The translations under genes and the position numbers were made by a program. The notes beneath the pieces were generated by a model. That model ran no database searches and was not told the origin of the DNA. It saw nothing but the letters and a program-made list of their open reading frames with translations. From a bacterium (GTDB taxonomy: Bacteria; Verrucomicrobiota; Kiritimatiellia; CAIKKV01; CAITUY01), in the NCBI GenBank assembly GCA_037128595.1, contig JBAXWB010000023.1, forward strand, positions 1-64,000: a stretch of 64,000 bases of DNA, given 5' to 3'. Below are positions 35,619 to 45,569 of the stretch, piece after piece; position 1 is the first letter of the stretch, and each line of letters begins with the position of its first letter.

Positions 35619-38600
35619 ATGGAAACAGCACAGCTCATAAACGCGCTTGAAAATGTCCCCGCCGAGTTCCGCCCGGTCAGTTTCTGGTTCATGAATCATT
35701 TTCTGCAGCCGGACGAACTCCGACTCCAGATCCGGGAAATGGCGGATAAGGGGTACGGCGGTTTCATGTTCCATGGCCGTGACGGCCTGCGTTCCCGCTA
35801 TCTCGAACAGGAGTGGGAAGACGCGCTGCGCGTGGCGATTGACGAAGCAAAAAAGCAGGGATTGGACACCTGGCTTTACGATGAAAACCATTATCCCAGC
35901 GGTATTGCTGGCGGAAAAATCCTGGAGCAGTTCCCCGGTCGCTCGATGCGGTCACTGGTGGTGTCGGTCGAAGAGCGTGTCGCCCCCGGCGCCACGGTCA
36001 GGCTGGAGCTGGCGCAGGCTCCGCGTTACACATTTGCCGTTCCCGCCACGCCATCATCACCGCCCGCTGAGCCGATCAACCTGCTGCCGCAACTCACAGG
36101 CCAGCACCTGGAATGGCGAAACCCGTTTGCGGGCGATGCTGTGGTGCTCGTGCTTGTCGAGCATCTCTATCAACCTGGCCCGGGTATTTTATTTGAGAGC
36201 TACCCCGATTATCTTGATCCCGAAGTGGCTGGCGCCTTTATCCGGCAAACGCATGGCTGGTACCGTGAACGTTTTGGCGCGGATCTGGGCGAACAGGTAC
36301 GCGGCATATTTACCGACAACGCCTGCGCCCATTTTGGTCATATCCGGCGTGCCATTCCCTGGAGCCGCGAATTCGATCAGCGCTTCCTGACGGCAGAAGG
36401 CTCGCGGATCGAGCCGCTGCTTCCCTGGCTGTTCCTGTCCGGACCCGCAGCACGGGCAAGCCGCCTGCGTTTCTGGCGCTTCCTCGGTGATGAGTTCATC
36501 CGTATTTTTGTTGGAGCCATCCGCACGGTATGCGACGATGCCCGCATTTTCAGTACCGGCCATTACTGCCTTGAGGATGGAATGGGCGAACATATCCGCC
36601 AGATTGGCGATTACTTCGCGGTGATGAAGCACCAGTCGCTGAACGCCGTCGATCAACTTGGGCCGAAAACCAAAGGGGGCTCGCTGTTCGAATACCCGCG
36701 CGGCATCGCGGGGGCGGAGAGCCTCACCGCCTGCATCCGGAACACGGCATCGGCGGCGCTCTTTTATGACTCACCCCGGGTTATGTGCGAAAGTTTCGGG
36801 CTCGCTTCCGGCTGGCGGCTGGACTTGGGTGAGGTTCGTCGTATTGTCGGCTTCCTGTCCGCACTCGGCGCCGATCTGTTTGTGCCGCATGGTTTGTACT
36901 ACTCCATTGCCGGCAATCGTAAATGGGAGTGTACGCCGGATCACTTGCACAACCCGATGTGGGACTACAGCCGGGCTTGGACCGACTGGGCAAGCCGCCT
37001 CTCTTTCCTCACCGCCGGATGGGAGAGTGTGGCCGAAGTCGCAGTGCTACACCCGACGACGACACTCCAAGCCCACCTCGAACTGGGTGCGTCGAAAACG
37101 AAACCCGATGCCACCGATCTTGGAGCCGTGGTCGATCGGGTCGAAGCCACCTTCCGCGATCTCGTGAACGAACTGCTGTACCGGCAGGTGGTGCATGAAA
37201 TCCTGCCTGAGGACGTGCTTCAGCAGGCCACTGTGGCGGAAGGCACGCTTCGGGTGCCCACCCGTAAGGGCAAGTCGACTTGCACAGTTCGGTGCGTAAT
37301 CCTGCTGGCTATTCGCGTCATCGAGCAGCGTACGCTCGAAACCCTGCGGCAGTTTGCACAGAACGGTGGTTCGGTGCTCTGCTTGTACGAGCGACCTGAT
37401 GCGGTCTATGATCCGGTCACCGGGGTGCTCACTGATCTGGCTGCCGGCGATCTTCCGTTTGAGCTGTTCGTGCCGGCGGACGAGGCGGTGCCTGCGCCGC
37501 CGGAACTCTGGCAGCGCCTCGATGTCCGGCTGCGTGCGCTGGTGCCGCAACCGCTTGAGGTCCGGAATTCACATTGCCAGGTGATCTCGCGCGTCTGGGA
37601 GAAATGGGGCAGGCGCTTCTATCTTCTGCACAACTGCTCCGCGAAGCCTCAGCGAAACCTTGGTGTCACGATTCGTGATCCGCGGCCACTGCTCCGTCTT
37701 GATTTGGAACAATCGACCCCGGCCACCACTACGGTCACGGCGGACCATGGCCGTTTCCGGCTCGATCTCGAAGCGGCGGAGACCGTCGTGTTTGTTGCAG
37801 ATTCCACCGCCGCCGCCCCCCCGTATCCGGTGGTGCCAGCGGCAGGTGCGTCCATGCCGGAGCAGACCCTCGCACTGAGTGGCCCCTGGGCCTTTACCAC
37901 CAATAAACCCAATATCCTGCCACTCCGGAACGGGGCTATCCAGTATGCCGAATGCAAGGAGCGCCACGCGTTCACCTTACACGCGTGCGAACTCAGTGGT
38001 CCGGTATGGCTCCTGGTGGATCATGAGATGACACGGGCGGAGTTGATTTGCCAGCGCTATTCCAGCCGGCTTAAAGTGTGGGTCAACGAGCAACTGGCCG
38101 GACCGTTCCATCCTGGCACCATCCTCGACCACTGGATTTTCGAAGCCGATGTTGCCGCGCTGCTGCGGCCTGGGTTGAACCGCGTGGTATTTGAGACGGG
38201 TGGCATCTTTCTTGAAAACGACCACCGTCTATGGAATCCGTATCTGGCTGGGGCCTTTACGGTGAGCCCCCAACGTGCCAGGCCGAGCCTGACGCCGCCC
38301 ATCGACCAGTTAGACACAGGCGACTGGACCCGACAGGGCTTTCCCTGCTTTGCGGGCGAAGGCATCTACCGGAAGACACTGCGTTTGCCTGATTGGGGCG
38401 AGGCACGGATGTCGATTCTTGATCTCGGCCGGCTTGCCAATTCCGCTGTTGTTTTCATCAACGGCCACTCACTCGGGGTACGGGTCAATCCGCCCTGGCG
38501 CTTCACCCTGCCGGAGATGGCCGGCGGAACCGAGGTTCAACTCGAGGTGCGGGTGATCAACACCCCCGAGAATCTGTTCGGCCCCAAGCCGCTACCGTCC

Positions 38601-38657
38601 GGCTTGTTCGGTCCGGTTCGCCTTTGTTGGAAGTTAACTGGAAATGGAGATTTATGA
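35619..38657 (+). CDS. GH106-like / GH2-related large glycosidase (1,012 aa)
   Basis: Probably a cytoplasmic glycosidase, as no signal peptide is visible. The N-terminus (residues 16-110) has RPVSFWFMNHFLQPDELRLQ, then MADKGYGGFMF and TWLYDENHYPSG, a set of motifs seen in GH106-type rhamnosidases and relatives. Later landmarks are CESFGLASGWRLDLGEVRR, VPHGLYYSIAGNRKWE, an amidotransferase-like stretch (RQFAQNGGSVLCLYERP), and two C-terminal jelly-roll domains (RLKVWVNEQLAGPF; GIYRKTLRLPDWGE) resembling the sugar-binding domain of GH2. Rhamnosidase activity would fit the GH78 gene 10 kb downstream, but this is inference. The ribosome binding site is weak (AAGAG). It overlaps the next gene by 4 bp. 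Confidence 0.72.
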   Translation: METAQLINALENVPAEFRPVSFWFMNHFLQPDELRLQIREMADKGYGGFMFHGRDGLRSRYLEQEWEDALRVAIDEAKKQGLDTWLYDENHYPSGIAGGKILEQFPGRSMRSLVVSVEERVAPGATVRLELAQAPRYTFAVPATPSSPPAEPINLLPQLTGQHLEWRNPFAGDAVVLVLVEHLYQPGPGILFESYPDYLDPEVAGAFIRQTHGWYRERFGADLGEQVRGIFTDNACAHFGHIRRAIPWSREFDQRFLTAEGSRIEPLLPWLFLSGPAARASRLRFWRFLGDEFIRIFVGAIRTVCDDARIFSTGHYCLEDGMGEHIRQIGDYFAVMKHQSLNAVDQLGPKTKGGSLFEYPRGIAGAESLTACIRNTASAALFYDSPRVMCESFGLASGWRLDLGEVRRIVGFLSALGADLFVPHGLYYSIAGNRKWECTPDHLHNPMWDYSRAWTDWASRLSFLTAGWESVAEVAVLHPTTTLQAHLELGASKTKPDATDLGAVVDRVEATFRDLVNELLYRQVVHEILPEDVLQQATVAEGTLRVPTRKGKSTCTVRCVILLAIRVIEQRTLETLRQFAQNGGSVLCLYERPDAVYDPVTGVLTDLAAGDLPFELFVPADEAVPAPPELWQRLDVRLRALVPQPLEVRNSHCQVISRVWEKWGRRFYLLHNCSAKPQRNLGVTIRDPRPLLRLDLEQSTPATTTVTADHGRFRLDLEAAETVVFVADSTAAAPPYPVVPAAGASMPEQTLALSGPWAFTTNKPNILPLRNGAIQYAECKERHAFTLHACELSGPVWLLVDHEMTRAELICQRYSSRLKVWVNEQLAGPFHPGTILDHWIFEADVAALLRPGLNRVVFETGGIFLENDHRLWNPYLAGAFTVSPQRARPSLTPPIDQLDTGDWTRQGFPCFAGEGIYRKTLRLPDWGEARMSILDLGRLANSAVVFINGHSLGVRVNPPWRFTLPEMAGGTEVQLEVRVINTPENLFGPKPLPSGLFGPVRLCWKLTGNGDL

Positions 38658-41395
38658 AAAGGTATCAGATTGTTGCACGAGTGATTTTCGTTGGGTTAGC
38701 CATTTGTTTTGCGGCCCCAAGCCAAGCTGACAACTGGTCCACGGTGCCTTTGGGTAAATGGGCGGAATCCCGTTCACTTCAATATCTTGCGCCAGAAGAA
38801 TCGACCGGTACGTGGACGGAAAAGGAGGGGATTCTGGCAGCCGTAGGTGCTGGTGCGCAATGGAGTACGCGGCTTCTGCCGGGGGACCAGGGGGGGGGCC
38901 AGAAAGTCACCTTGAAATTCACGGTGCAAAAGAGCGCAGGCACGCCTTTTTCTCTGCCGGGCGGCTGTTCCCGCTGGAGTTTCTATTGGGGGGAAAATCA
39001 GCCGGGCTGGGACTTGGGTGTGGTGCTGCGGTTCAAAGACCCTTTGAACTTTTACCGCGTTCAGGTTTCCGCTACGCGCGGGCAGCTCGCCCTGTGGGAC
39101 TCCACGGGTGCCTTTCTTCAGATCGTTCCCTGCGCGGTGACGGTGAACGAGCCGCATACTTTGGAAATCACGGCCCGCGGCGCACATTTTCAGGTGTCCT
39201 TAGAGGGTAAAGCGGTGCTGGATTATTGGGATCGAACCCTGCCGCATACCGGAGGTCAGGCGGGGCTGGCGGTTTACCAGAGCACGACGTCGATCGAGAG
39301 TTTCTCCCTTGAAAAAGTTAAGGCCGAGTCTGCCGCGATGCCACCCCACAAACCCGATTTCCATTTCGTTTCTGGCGCGGGGCCTGTCCTCTACGATGGG
39401 AATGAACCGATCAGTTACTTTCACCAGAATCCGCGGGACAAGACTCTGACGCACGAGGCGGTGAAGCTGAAACCCGGCTGGCGACCGACCTATTACACGG
39501 CGATCGGCCCCGCCCTTAGCGAGATCGGGTTGCTGCCGCTGGTTGGGAAGTTCCCCGACGCGTTTAAGATTGAGGGGGGCGGGGAGACCCTCACCTTTTC
39601 GTTTGCGACCGAGAAGCCGGGTGTGGCCCACACGGATTACACGGTCACGGTTCGATTCGATGCCACGCGCGGGGTTTACCGCTACGAATATCGGGGAAAA
39701 ATGAAGGTCGGCGACCAGCCGCTGGTAAATTTGAGCTCGTTCGAGTGGTTGGATCCGCTGTGCTACAACAATCGGACCGCCGGCCCGGAAGTCATACACC
39801 GCTGGAACTCGGCCGGGCACCGGTGGAATGTTTATCAGGGCGTCGGGGATGCCTGGCGGCGGTATCCCATTGTGGATTTCCTTGAGGCCTACAACAACCC
39901 GAAGATGGCGTGGGGGAAGTTCAAGGATTTTCTCTATCCTGATCCGGCGGCCTGCCCGGCTTTTGAAACTGAGATTGGCTGGGAGCAAACCAAGAACCGC
40001 GGGTTCGTCATTTCGCAGTGCACCTGGGGCTATGACTATCATCACGCGGAGGTGGGGGACGGCATCACCCTGCCGCCCGGAACCGAGCGCGCGCTGAACA
40101 TGACGTTGACGGCCCTCCCGCCGGACGAAGCGGATAAACTGTTTGCCCAGTCCCAGCTGCCGGACGCCATGGCTAAGGATGCCACGAAACTTATTCCCTT
40201 TGATCCGCGCGGCACTTCTTTCAGCAAGACGACGACCTGGCGGGATCCGGGCGCCACGATGGTCTGGGGCGGTGGGGTGCTCGACGAGACCACGGGGCAT
40301 GGCGATCGGGCCTCCCTGCGCATTGACGGGCCGGACAAGGCCGCGCTGCACATGTACCAGTACATCATCGAGCAGAATGCCAAGCGCTGGTGGGTGCGCG
40401 GTTGGTTTAAGACCAAAGGTTTGCGGGGACGGGGAGCAGAGTTGAAGGTCAAGTATGCCTACGATAAAAAGCCAATCGAAGCATTCTATATGGGTGGCTT
40501 GGGCGACCAGGACTGGACCCCATTCTCGTTCATTACCACCGCTCCGGCGCAACGCGATTGCACGGATGTGATTTTTGAAGCGGACGGACCGGGAACCGTA
40601 TGGCTGGACGACGTGGCTTTTAGCGCCCTCAAAGAGGGGGAAAATCCGGAGGTCACGAATTTCCCTGTACCCTCAGGGTTTGAGCCGAACAAAGAGGTGC
40701 TGATTGACTTACCGATGAACGTCAAGCCCGGCAAGGCGGTTTATGACGAAAGCCGCAATGGGCACGCGTTGCAACTGACCAATGTGCAGTGGGAGCAGGA
40801 GAAGGACGACCGGAGGTTCATCTCGTTTAATGGTTCCAATAGCATGGGGCGTCTTCCGCTAAAGGCGGTGCTCGAACCGAGCGATTCGCCGCCTGGCACC
40901 ACGGGGAACGATACCTATAAACCGATTTTTCCGCTTAAGAGGTTCGCTTACGAGTTTTGGGCGCGACCGCATCTGCCGGCCCGAAAAGAGGAAGGCCGGG
41001 GAATGGTGTTTCACTATCGGGATAATCCGAGGGCGTGTTTCGAAGCGTTCAACGCCAAGTCTAATACATGCCTTTTCGTGTGGCAGAATAACCTGTTTCA
41101 CGGTAATAAGATCAGCCTTTCCTTGTCAGTGCCCCTCGATCAGTGGTTGCATTTTGTGATCACCCATGGCGACGGCAAGGTGATCCTGTATGTCAACGGG
41201 AAGAAGTCCGGTGAAGCAGAATATGACGCTTCCGGACCGGGGTTTAACTTCTTTGCCTACCAGTGGGAATTCTTTTTCGGATGTTATTTGCGTGAAGCCT
41301 ACTGGTATACCGGCGATCTGGGGCCGTTCCGTTTGTATTCCAAAGCGCTTACCTCTGAAGAGGTAATTCAAAGATTTCAAAAGGCAGGTCCCTGA
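38654..41395 (+). CDS. secreted LamG-like protein, two glycan-binding-like domains (913 aa)
   Basis: ATG 38654 overlaps the previous stop (ATGA) with GGAGA just upstream, and opens a signal peptide (MKRYQIVARVIFVGLAICFA, cleavage after SQA). Residues 30-230 form a concanavalin-like domain (VVLRFKDPLNFYRVQVSATR). The middle (about 250-520) is beta-rich and unrecognised, with Trp/Tyr-rich segments such as QCTWGYDYHHAEVGDG. Residues 530-660 look like a jelly-roll carbohydrate-binding domain (RASLRIDGPDKAALHMYQYI). The C-terminus (about 720-913) is a LamG domain (FAYEFWARPHLPA; WLHFVITHGDGKVILYVNGK; LGPFRLYSKALTSEEV). It could be a lyase or a binding protein; no catalytic motif is assigned. Confidence 0.75.
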   Translation: MKRYQIVARVIFVGLAICFAAPSQADNWSTVPLGKWAESRSLQYLAPEESTGTWTEKEGILAAVGAGAQWSTRLLPGDQGGGQKVTLKFTVQKSAGTPFSLPGGCSRWSFYWGENQPGWDLGVVLRFKDPLNFYRVQVSATRGQLALWDSTGAFLQIVPCAVTVNEPHTLEITARGAHFQVSLEGKAVLDYWDRTLPHTGGQAGLAVYQSTTSIESFSLEKVKAESAAMPPHKPDFHFVSGAGPVLYDGNEPISYFHQNPRDKTLTHEAVKLKPGWRPTYYTAIGPALSEIGLLPLVGKFPDAFKIEGGGETLTFSFATEKPGVAHTDYTVTVRFDATRGVYRYEYRGKMKVGDQPLVNLSSFEWLDPLCYNNRTAGPEVIHRWNSAGHRWNVYQGVGDAWRRYPIVDFLEAYNNPKMAWGKFKDFLYPDPAACPAFETEIGWEQTKNRGFVISQCTWGYDYHHAEVGDGITLPPGTERALNMTLTALPPDEADKLFAQSQLPDAMAKDATKLIPFDPRGTSFSKTTTWRDPGATMVWGGGVLDETTGHGDRASLRIDGPDKAALHMYQYIIEQNAKRWWVRGWFKTKGLRGRGAELKVKYAYDKKPIEAFYMGGLGDQDWTPFSFITTAPAQRDCTDVIFEADGPGTVWLDDVAFSALKEGENPEVTNFPVPSGFEPNKEVLIDLPMNVKPGKAVYDESRNGHALQLTNVQWEQEKDDRRFISFNGSNSMGRLPLKAVLEPSDSPPGTTGNDTYKPIFPLKRFAYEFWARPHLPARKEEGRGMVFHYRDNPRACFEAFNAKSNTCLFVWQNNLFHGNKISLSLSVPLDQWLHFVITHGDGKVILYVNGKKSGEAEYDASGPGFNFFAYQWEFFFGCYLREAYWYTGDLGPFRLYSKALTSEEVIQRFQKAGP

Positions 41396-41402
41396 AGTTT
41401 CT

Positions 41403-44111
41403 ATGAAAACTGAAATCATTCGGATCGAGTGGGGATCGCTGATCCCTGCTTTGCACGATGCGCATCCTTCGCATGACGAGGCCTATGATGCCGGCGTTCG
41501 CCTCGCGGTGAGTGGCGGAAAAGTCCTGCGTCAGGAGTTTTACCGCAAGGATGTAAAGCCGGGCGGGGGATGGGTTACGGAAACATCTCTCAGTGAAATA
41601 CGGACCGCTGGCTGGCAGGCCGAGTCCAGGAACCAGATTTACGGTCTTTCCCTAACCGTGTCGGGTAAGCCGGATATGAAGTTTCGGCTGATGTTTCCCT
41701 GGGGAAAAATCGCCTTCACGCTGGATCAAATCCACCGGCAGCGTTTCCTGGAATGGCCGTTCGGGCCCAAGTACCGGTTGTTGTCCGTGCGGGCCTGGAA
41801 CGATGGGGTCGACCCCATGGAGCTCGGTTTTGTAAACGATCCGCTGCCAGAAGCGTGTCCTCCCAAACCAATCCTGACCCTGGAACCGCAGGCGTTTCAT
41901 GGGGCCCGTTGCTTTTACCGCTACTTTGACCGCGAGCCGGCCTGGATTGGACAACTGCAGGAAATCTCCGCCTCATATTCCTGGAAGGAAGCCGGCCGTA
42001 AATCCTATTTAGTCCTGTATATGATGTTGGGGCCGCCTTATGCCAAGCAGGATGCCCGGCGGGGACGTTCCTGCCGGACGATGCGGTATGAAGTTCTTAT
42101 CAACGGCCATTCTTTGGGCGTGACAGATCGATACTTCTCCTTTTTCCGCTCCGATCAGAAGTTGGAGGAAATCACGCTGGAAGTCCCTCCGCGTCTCGTG
42201 AAGAGGGGTAAAAACCATTTAACCATCCGCAACCATGACCATTGTTTTCATCTTTTGCTGGTGAAGGCGGAATGGCATGAGGAACCCCTTCAGGACGCCC
42301 TGTTCGGCGTTCGTTTACCGGAGCTTGTTTTGCCGCGCGGATACTACACCGGCTTCGACACCAATGTGGTGGCGCCTGAAAATGCGGCAGAATTCAAGCG
42401 CCTGCTTGTCGATATCAGCGATGGTCAGCACTGCAACTATGTCCTGCTCCGCCCGGAGGGAAGTTTGATTCATGCCGTGGATCTGGACGAGTGGGTCCGC
42501 ATCTTCACGCAGAAGGGAATCCATTTCAGCTATCTGTTCGATGAGATGGAGGGAACCCGCCGCTTGCAGGAGAAAGCCGGTCCACTTTTCCTGGGGCACT
42601 TCTCCCATGAGATTTCCCATTGTCCGCACCAATATGCCTCAGGCCAGATCAGGAATGAAAATCAGCCGACCATGCGGACCGCCCATGAAAACTACATGCG
42701 CTACGCGCGTTGGCTGGTTCGCTACATCAAACAGGCCAGTCCCCAGACCCAAGTGACTGTCGGCGAGTCCCAGTTATTAGCCGCTTTGAATTACCAGGCC
42801 GGAGTGGACCGGGTGCTTCCTCAAGTAAATTGGGGTGTGCATAATGGAATCCTGCTGGCCGAGGCGCGGGGTGCAAATGGCACCTTCAAAAAAGAGGGAT
42901 TCGGGGTTCATTTTGCTGGCGGATGCCTCAACTTCCCGCCGTCACTGGCGACGGAGCGGCTTTATCAGGTCTCGCTCCATACCTGTTACCTGCACGGCGT
43001 CAAGCACCTCTACGACGAAGAAAGCGCCCTTGCGATGATTCATGGGATCAGGCCCTATTCGAAACATAGCCGGTTTTGCCGCGGACGCCGGGCCCTTTTG
43101 GCTCGCTACAACCGGTTCTTGTCACAGCACGGTGACCCGGGAACACCGGAGGTCCCATTGGCCATGATGACCGGGCGATATGAATTCCCTTTCCCGACCT
43201 CGTTCCCGAAGATCGGCGAACAAAAGGTCTGGCAGAATTTCGGGGGAACGGACGCAGCGTGGCATCCTTCCGATCCGGAGGCAGGCTGGAAATTGCTTCG
43301 GGTCTTACTGCCAGGCGCTCTGATTCCGGACTTTCCGGCCGAAAGCGAGGATGTCCGCCTTTGGCATTCCGGAACGCCACTGGGCCAGTTTGATATTATT
43401 TCCAGCACCTCCCCGGCGCAGTCCTGGCGGAAATACCGGACGATTATTTTCCCCGGATGGAACTCCATGGAGGCGCCGCTTTATCGCAAGTTGCTGACTT
43501 TTGTCAAAAGTGGAGGAACCCTCCTGATGACCGCTCCGCAACTCTCCACGCGTGTGGATCGCGAATACCTGCGCGAGATGGCTCATCCGGAATGGATTTT
43601 CGGAGGTGAAGTGCAGGAACTTTTTGGAGTAAAACTGCTCAAGCAGGGAGGCTTCGCCCAGGAAGTGCGTGGCGATGAGGATAATATCCTGCTGCCGAAA
43701 TTGATCCGGCTGAGCGCGAAAATCAATAATACCCGCCTCAAACTAGCGGGGGCACAGGTTCTTGCGCGGGACCAACGAGGGCAACCGGTTCTCGTAGAAA
43801 ATCGAGTAGGCAAAGGAGTCGCCCGTTTGCTGACGTTGCAGGCGTTCCCGGGGTCGCCCGGCTTGCAGCCATTGATGGCAGAACTATGCAAATCCCTTGC
43901 AACGGAAGCGCGCGGGAAGATCTGGGTGGAGGACCCCTCGACCGACGTCGCCTGGTATCTTTTCCGGAAGGAAGGTCACCAGCATTTATGGCTCTTGAAT
44001 ACGGATTGGACCACTGCGGGAAATGTCAAGAATGTGCAGATTCATGCAGGCAGTCGGCTCTGGCCTGTGACGGTTCTGCAGGGCGAACCGATGTGCGTTC
44101 AGATCGATTAA
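41403..44111 (+). CDS. putative glycosidase, GH42-like barrel with amidotransferase-like C-terminus (902 aa)
   Basis: No signal peptide, so probably cytoplasmic. Residues 1-290 are beta-rich with a GH2-like sugar-binding part (MRYEVLINGHSLGVTDRYF). Residues 300-600 look like a TIM barrel (GIHFSYLFDEMEGTRRLQEK; VTVGESQLLAALNYQAGVDR; GVKHLYDEESALAMIHG), and Glu/Asp in FDEMEG and VTVGES are candidate catalytic residues. Residues 690-830 resemble the GH42 trimerisation/amidotransferase-like domain (TIIFPGWNSMEAPLYRKLL; FVKSGGTLLMTAP; VGKGVARLLTLQAFP). A beta-galactosidase-like activity is possible, but the sequence is divergent and I would not assign it. The gene follows the LamG gene by 7 bp. 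Confidence 0.65.
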   Translation: MKTEIIRIEWGSLIPALHDAHPSHDEAYDAGVRLAVSGGKVLRQEFYRKDVKPGGGWVTETSLSEIRTAGWQAESRNQIYGLSLTVSGKPDMKFRLMFPWGKIAFTLDQIHRQRFLEWPFGPKYRLLSVRAWNDGVDPMELGFVNDPLPEACPPKPILTLEPQAFHGARCFYRYFDREPAWIGQLQEISASYSWKEAGRKSYLVLYMMLGPPYAKQDARRGRSCRTMRYEVLINGHSLGVTDRYFSFFRSDQKLEEITLEVPPRLVKRGKNHLTIRNHDHCFHLLLVKAEWHEEPLQDALFGVRLPELVLPRGYYTGFDTNVVAPENAAEFKRLLVDISDGQHCNYVLLRPEGSLIHAVDLDEWVRIFTQKGIHFSYLFDEMEGTRRLQEKAGPLFLGHFSHEISHCPHQYASGQIRNENQPTMRTAHENYMRYARWLVRYIKQASPQTQVTVGESQLLAALNYQAGVDRVLPQVNWGVHNGILLAEARGANGTFKKEGFGVHFAGGCLNFPPSLATERLYQVSLHTCYLHGVKHLYDEESALAMIHGIRPYSKHSRFCRGRRALLARYNRFLSQHGDPGTPEVPLAMMTGRYEFPFPTSFPKIGEQKVWQNFGGTDAAWHPSDPEAGWKLLRVLLPGALIPDFPAESEDVRLWHSGTPLGQFDIISSTSPAQSWRKYRTIIFPGWNSMEAPLYRKLLTFVKSGGTLLMTAPQLSTRVDREYLREMAHPEWIFGGEVQELFGVKLLKQGGFAQEVRGDEDNILLPKLIRLSAKINNTRLKLAGAQVLARDQRGQPVLVENRVGKGVARLLTLQAFPGSPGLQPLMAELCKSLATEARGKIWVEDPSTDVAWYLFRKEGHQHLWLLNTDWTTAGNVKNVQIHAGSRLWPVTVLQGEPMCVQID

Positions 44112-44182
44112 ATTAAAACAAGAAAGAGAGACAGTTGAAACTGACTAAAATTGTGAACCTAGGCAATGTTAAGGGAGGATTC

Positions 44183-45553
44183 GTGTCAACCGCGACATTC
44201 ACACGGGTGGTATGCGTTGTGCTTTCGTTGGTCTGCTTATTTCCAGGGGCGGTGCCTGGAATGAATGGGGACAATGAAATCGTATCGAAGACGAATAGCC
44301 CCTTAGATACCCTGGCGCAAGCGAAAATCTCCTCCCTTCCCCAAGGGGCGCGGATCGCCATTGTGGGAGATTCGATTACTTACGGCCATCTCTATAGCAG
44401 GGTTATCGAAGCCTATCTGGTGGCGTGTGCCGGGCGTAAGGATCTCAGTTTTTACACCTACGGCTGGTCCGGTGCGACGTGGCTGACATCAGTCGGCATG
44501 AATCGTGATATTTCATTGTTCAAGCCGACATGGGTCACATTAGCTTTTGGAATGAATGACGGCTTTTACAAACCGTTCAGTGACTACACCCGCGTCAATT
44601 ATGAGCGAAGCTTGAGGCAGTCGCTGCAGGTGTTGCGGGAGCAAGGCGTGCAGTCCATTGTCGTCGCTTCTCCGGGCGCGGTGGATACGAAGTTCTATTC
44701 TCGGCCCATCCCGGACTTGCAGGGGTCGACTAACGTAGCCGAGGTCTATAATTCGACATTGGGTTCGCTCACCGAACTTGGACGGTCTCTGGCGGCAGAG
44801 CTTCGGTGTTCGTTTGTTGATTTGCACACCCCCATGATGGAGACCATGAAGCGGGCGAAATCATCACTCGGCGATGATTACGATGTCTGTGGCCGCGATG
44901 GCGTGCACCCCCGGGCCAATGGCGGCCTCATCATGGCGTACGCGTTCCTCAAGGCCCTGGGGTGTGACGGGACAATCGGCGATATTACCATTGATCTGAA
45001 GGGGAAAGCGGAGGCATCCGAAGGTCATGTCATCTGCCAGAGTGCGACAAGCAAGGTGGAAATCGCCAGTTCGCGCTATCCTTTTTGCTTTGACCCGGAT
45101 CCGAAATCACCAACCAGCACGCGCAGCATCCTGCCGTTTATACCGTTCAACCGGGATCTGAATCGCCTGACCCTTCGGGTGAAGAATCTCGACACCCAGC
45201 GGGCGAGGATTATCTGGGGAGGTGAGGCGAGGGAATTCGAAAGGGTCAATCTTGAGGCGGGAATCAATCTTGTGGAGGAATTTTCCAAGACGCCCTTCGA
45301 CGTGGAATTTCAGCGGTTCCTTTCAGCAATATACGCCAAGCAGGAAACTGAAAACCACGCGATTCAAAAGTACATATCGGGCTGTTGGCTCAATTCAGTG
45401 GATTTGGAAAAGCTGGAAAAGGATGCAGCGGTGCAGCAAGCGCTGACGCAACTCAAGATTTCACTCATGAATTATCATGATCGTATGGAGCGGGAAACCT
45501 ACCTGGCGCTTCCTGTCATTAAGCACACCATCGAAGTCCAATCGATTCGGTGA
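44183..45553 (+). CDS. secreted SGNH/GDSL hydrolase (456 aa)
   Basis: Predicted esterase, possibly a carbohydrate deacetylase, acting outside the cytoplasm. GTG 44183 is chosen because a strong AAGGGAGGA ends 3 nt before it and a signal peptide follows (TRVVCVVLSLVCLFPGAVPG); a TTG at 44135 is the alternative and would add 16 residues. Block I is VGDSITYG, with the nucleophile Ser; block III is AFGMNDGF, with the oxyanion Asn; block V is CGRDGVHPRANG, with the Asp-x-x-His dyad. The C-terminal 160 residues are of unknown role (a beta-rich part, then helices). The gene is followed after 16 bp by the GH78 gene, consistent with removing acetyl groups before rhamnose release. Confidence 0.85.
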   Translation: MSTATFTRVVCVVLSLVCLFPGAVPGMNGDNEIVSKTNSPLDTLAQAKISSLPQGARIAIVGDSITYGHLYSRVIEAYLVACAGRKDLSFYTYGWSGATWLTSVGMNRDISLFKPTWVTLAFGMNDGFYKPFSDYTRVNYERSLRQSLQVLREQGVQSIVVASPGAVDTKFYSRPIPDLQGSTNVAEVYNSTLGSLTELGRSLAAELRCSFVDLHTPMMETMKRAKSSLGDDYDVCGRDGVHPRANGGLIMAYAFLKALGCDGTIGDITIDLKGKAEASEGHVICQSATSKVEIASSRYPFCFDPDPKSPTSTRSILPFIPFNRDLNRLTLRVKNLDTQRARIIWGGEAREFERVNLEAGINLVEEFSKTPFDVEFQRFLSAIYAKQETENHAIQKYISGCWLNSVDLEKLEKDAAVQQALTQLKISLMNYHDRMERETYLALPVIKHTIEVQSIR

Positions 45554-45569
45554 ATGAGGGATTAGCCAT

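Noticed and set aside
39200-40552. 450-codon minus-strand frame
   Set aside because: It is antisense to the secreted LamG-like protein, whose domains and signal peptide are clear; the antisense product is Arg/Pro-rich without domains.
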